Shown: positions 13,345-15,382 of the stretch, in pieces
Layout of the letters: each line of letters begins with the position of its first letter
Numbering within the stretch: the stretch's first letter is position 1
Assembly (NCBI GenBank): GCA_019313105.1
Contig: JAFDBW010000187.1
Coordinates: forward strand, 1-15,382
From: Deltaproteobacteria bacterium
Lineage (GTDB): Bacteria; Desulfobacterota; Desulfuromonadia; Desulfuromonadales; BM103
Length of the DNA stretch: 15,382 nt
Direction: 5' to 3'
Notes under the pieces: generated by a model
Seen by the model: the letters and a program-made list of their open reading frames with translations, nothing else
Database searches by the model: none
Told to the model about the DNA's origin: nothing
Position numbers and translations under genes: made by a program

Positions 13345-14052
13345 ATGCACCAACCGAAACTGACTGACCCGGTCCTGATCATCGAAGATGACCGCAACAC
13401 CGCGGCCCTGATCGCGACCTATCTCGAACGGGAAGGGTTCGCGACGCAGATATTGCACGACGGTGCCGAAGCATTGGCGCTTGCCCGCCGGCAGTCACCC
13501 GGTTTCGTGATCCTCGACATCATGCTGCCGGAGGTCGACGGCTGGGAGATCTGCCGGGAACTGCGCAAGCTCTCCGATGTACCAATCCTTATGCTCACTG
13601 CCCGTGAAGAAGAGATCGACCGAGTGCTGGGCCTCTCCCTCGGTGCCGATGACTACGTGGTCAAACCCTTCAGCCCGCGCGAACTGGTGGAGCGGGTCAA
13701 AGCGATCCTGCGGCGCACCTCGCGGCGGGTGGAGCCGGTCCATGAGCTCAGGCACGCCGGCCTGGTGCTCGACATCGACAAGCGCCGGGTGAGCCTAGAC
13801 GGCCAGGCGGTGGAACTGACCGCGGTCGAATACAAGCTGCTGCAGGCCTTGATGAGTGCACCGGGCAAAGCCCTCTCCCGCGACAACCTGCTTAACCATA
13901 TTTACCAGCGCGGCGAAGCGGTTGTCGACCGGGTGATTGACGTACATATCGGCCATCTGCGACAGAAGCTTGCCGACGATGCAGTGGAGCCCCGCTACAT
14001 CGAGACGGTGCGCGGTTTCGGTTATCGCTTTGCCGACCGGGAGCAGCCATGA
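13345..14052 (+). CDS. OmpR-family response regulator (BaeR-like)
   Basis: The 235-residue protein has a receiver domain (about 9-122) with the acidic pocket E14/D15/D16, the phospho-acceptor D58 (FVILDIMLPEVDG), T85 and K107 (DDYVVKPFSPREL). It continues into a winged-helix DNA-binding domain (about 138-232) with LTAVEYKLLQAL, a recognition helix around VVDRVIDVHIGHLRQKL, and the wing YIETVRGFGYRF. The receiver sequence resembles BaeR-type envelope-stress regulators, but that is not enough to name it. AAGG lies about 8 bases before the ATG. Its last four bases overlap the kinase start (ATGA), giving the usual coupled two-component pair. The phased TTTAC repeats after the kinase gene are a candidate target. 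Confidence 0.93.
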   Translation: MHQPKLTDPVLIIEDDRNTAALIATYLEREGFATQILHDGAEALALARRQSPGFVILDIMLPEVDGWEICRELRKLSDVPILMLTAREEEIDRVLGLSLGADDYVVKPFSPRELVERVKAILRRTSRRVEPVHELRHAGLVLDIDKRRVSLDGQAVELTAVEYKLLQALMSAPGKALSRDNLLNHIYQRGEAVVDRVIDVHIGHLRQKLADDAVEPRYIETVRGFGYRFADREQP

Positions 14053-15116
14053 CGTTTCGCCTGCACTGGAAGCTGATGCTGGTGACCACGATACCGGTGA
14101 TCGCGGTGATCACCGGCATTATCTGGCTGGCCTTCGACCAGCTGGCAGCCGACTACTTCATGGTGCTGATGGACAAGTACATGGTCTCACCCACCGACAC
14201 GCACCGGGCTTTCCTGACTGCCGTACACCGTTACCTGCTCTGGGCGAGCCTGGTCGCCCTCTGCCTGGCTTTCCTGCTCAGCTACCTGCTGACCCGGCGC
14301 GTGCTGCGACCGCTTGTGCAGATGAGCGAAGCCAGCCGCCAGATTGCCGCCGGCAACTTCTCGGCCCGGGTCGAGGCGATCCAGGCTGACGAGATCGGCG
14401 AACTCGGCCGGGCCTTCAACCGCATGAGCGACAGCCTGGAACGGCTCGAACAGCTGCGCAAATCGATGGTCTCCGACGTTGCCCATGAATTACGCACGCC
14501 CCTGACCAATCTGCGTGGCTACCTGGAAGGTTTGAGTGACGGCATCATCCCGCCGGACAAGGCAACCTTCGACATGCTGCAGCAGGAAAACCTGCGCCTG
14601 GTCAACCTGGTCGAGGACCTCGGCCAGCTGGCGCGGGCCGACGCCGCCCGAGCCTACCTCGATCGTCGCCCGGTCGACCTGAGCAGTTGCATCAGCGAAA
14701 TGCTGAATCTCTACCGGATGAATATCGACGAGAAACAGATCCGGGTCATAACGCAGTTCAATGACGGGGCGGCAACCGTTTCCGCCGATCGTGACAAACT
14801 TTTGCAGGCGGTGCGCAACCTGATTGACAATTGCCTGAAATACACACCGGCAGGCGGCACGGTGACAATTACCAGCACCCGGAAGGCAGGCGATGTCCAC
14901 GTCGACTTCATCAACGACGGCCCGGGTATCCCGGCGGTCGAGCTCCCCTACGTTTTCGAAAGATTCTTCCGCGCCGAATATTCCAGGTCACGGGACGTCG
15001 GCGGCGCCGGGATCGGCCTGGCCATCGTCAAGCAGCTGATCGAGGCCCACGGCGGTCAGGTTGGCGCCGAAAGCATCCCCGGCGAGACCCGCATCTGGTT
15101 CGAACTCCCAGCCTGA
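14049..15116 (+). CDS. Sensor histidine kinase, partner of the upstream regulator
   Basis: The 355-residue inner-membrane kinase has two membrane segments (about 8-29 and 62-83) enclosing a short periplasmic loop of only about 32 residues. It continues with a HAMP domain (about 84-136), a HisKA helix pair with the phosphorylated H146 (VAHELRTPLTNLRGYLEG), and a HATPase domain: N box RNLIDNCLKY (256-265), G1 NDGPGIP (289-295), F box VFERFFRAE (302-310), and G2 GGAGIGLAI (318-326). All catalytic boxes are intact. The small loop argues for sensing through the membrane or via a partner, not through a dedicated ligand domain. The next gene encodes a small exported protein that could be that partner or the output. 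No signal can be named. Confidence 0.92.
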   Translation: MTFRLHWKLMLVTTIPVIAVITGIIWLAFDQLAADYFMVLMDKYMVSPTDTHRAFLTAVHRYLLWASLVALCLAFLLSYLLTRRVLRPLVQMSEASRQIAAGNFSARVEAIQADEIGELGRAFNRMSDSLERLEQLRKSMVSDVAHELRTPLTNLRGYLEGLSDGIIPPDKATFDMLQQENLRLVNLVEDLGQLARADAARAYLDRRPVDLSSCISEMLNLYRMNIDEKQIRVITQFNDGAATVSADRDKLLQAVRNLIDNCLKYTPAGGTVTITSTRKAGDVHVDFINDGPGIPAVELPYVFERFFRAEYSRSRDVGGAGIGLAIVKQLIEAHGGQVGAESIPGETRIWFELPA

Positions 15117-15154
15117 CCCGCCTTTCCTCTTCCCTCTCACCCTGCCACAAAAAC

Positions 15155-15198
15155 TTTACAGAATCTTTACCGCCCCTTTTTCTTCTGTTTACAGCCGT
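15155..15198 (+). promoter_or_regulatory. 11-bp phased TTTAC direct repeats, candidate OmpR-type regulator boxes
   Basis: TTTAC starts at 15155, 15166 and 15188, and a degenerate copy (TTTTTC) starts at 15177, so four units fall exactly on an 11-base period. The units are TTTACAGAATC, TTTACCGCCCC, TTTTTCTTCTG and TTTACAGCCGT. PhoB/OmpR-family regulators bind tandem 11-bp direct repeats like this. A possible -10 (TATGGT, 15203-15208) follows without a -35, as expected for an activator-dependent promoter. It lies between the kinase stop and the last gene. Confidence 0.5.
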
Positions 15199-15244
15199 TT
15201 GCTATGGTTCTGCGACAAGAAATGCAAAGCGAAAGGGGAAGATC

Positions 15245-15382
15245 ATGCAAACCTTACGACTCGTCACAGCAACCCTGCTGACCGTTCTGCTGGTCGCTTT
15301 CAGCGCTACGGCAGAGGTCCCGCCGGGGATGGCGAAAGCCACCTTCGTCGTCCACTGCTATGACGTCGGCGCACGCGCCCTG
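15245..15382 (+). CDS. Small exported protein, 3' end outside window (possibly HMA-like)
   Basis: The first 46 codons are present. GGGG lies six bases ahead of the ATG, within AAAGGGGAAG. A Sec signal peptide covers about residues 1-23 (hydrophobic run to AFSATA, cleavage before EVPPG), so the protein is periplasmic or secreted. The mature start, ATFVVHCYDVGARAL, has the strand-loop-helix rhythm of heavy-metal-associated (HMA) domains but lacks their CxxC, holding a single Cys. The fold guess is therefore weak. It follows the kinase gene by 128 bases and carries the phased TTTAC repeats in its promoter, which suggests that it is a target of the two-component pair. The full sequence is needed for a family. 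Confidence 0.7.
   Translation, partial: MQTLRLVTATLLTVLLVAFSATAEVPPGMAKATFVVHCYDVGARAL

Overview
The window looks like a chromosomal segment of a moderately GC-rich Gram-negative anaerobe. I would guess a Desulfuromonadales/Geobacter-type bacterium (former Deltaproteobacteria). The clues are an in-frame UGA at a peroxiredoxin active site (selenoprotein use), a Dps-like thioferritin, signal peptides and a lipoprotein typical of a cell with a periplasm, and an intergenic inverted repeat built from CGCAAAG units that I associate with such genomes. The taxonomic call is inference. There is no tRNA, rRNA, CRISPR array or insertion sequence.

Layout. 1-374 is the 3' end of a purine phosphoribosyltransferase gene, followed by the CGCAAAG repeat and a small DMT-type membrane protein (500-949). 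963-2590 (minus strand) carries a thioferritin and the UV-damage endonuclease UvdE. Divergent from uvdE is an overlapping pair: a flavin-binding PPOX-family protein and a PEP-synthase/rifampicin-phosphotransferase-like dikinase (2693-5295). 5297-13270 is a membrane-lipid/redox island. It holds a periplasmic chalcone-isomerase-like protein (minus), then DUF1295, an FAD oxidoreductase, a DUF1365-cyclopropane synthase fusion and DUF2878 in a tight plus-strand operon, then DUF2177 and a DUF523-DUF1722 protein (minus), then a truncated lipocalin, an SRPBCC protein and a periplasmic selenocysteine peroxiredoxin (plus). 13345-15116 is an OmpR-type response regulator with its histidine kinase. The window ends in the first 46 codons of an exported protein preceded by helically phased TTTAC repeats, a plausible target of that regulator. 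No gap between genes exceeds 220 bases.

How the parts may work together. The FAD oxidoreductase/DUF1365/Cfa/DUF2878/DUF2177/DUF1295/chalcone-isomerase-like/lipocalin gene set recurs in many proteobacteria, where related sets are tied to light or singlet-oxygen stress and to fatty-acyl chain modification. Here the set sits next to UvdE, a thioferritin, a DUF523-DUF1722 (TudS/YbgA-like) protein and a selenoperoxiredoxin, so the whole 1-13.3 kb stretch reads as an envelope-lipid and DNA stress-defence neighbourhood. The usual photosensory regulator and photolyase are not in the window.

The most notable points are: the UGA at 12992 read as selenocysteine with a candidate SECIS hairpin just behind it; an in-frame strong ribosome binding site plus GTG inside the DUF1365-Cfa fusion, able to release a free synthase; a lipocalin cut off after its first 52 residues; and a DUF523 protein that has lost one of the cysteines expected to hold its Fe-S cluster.
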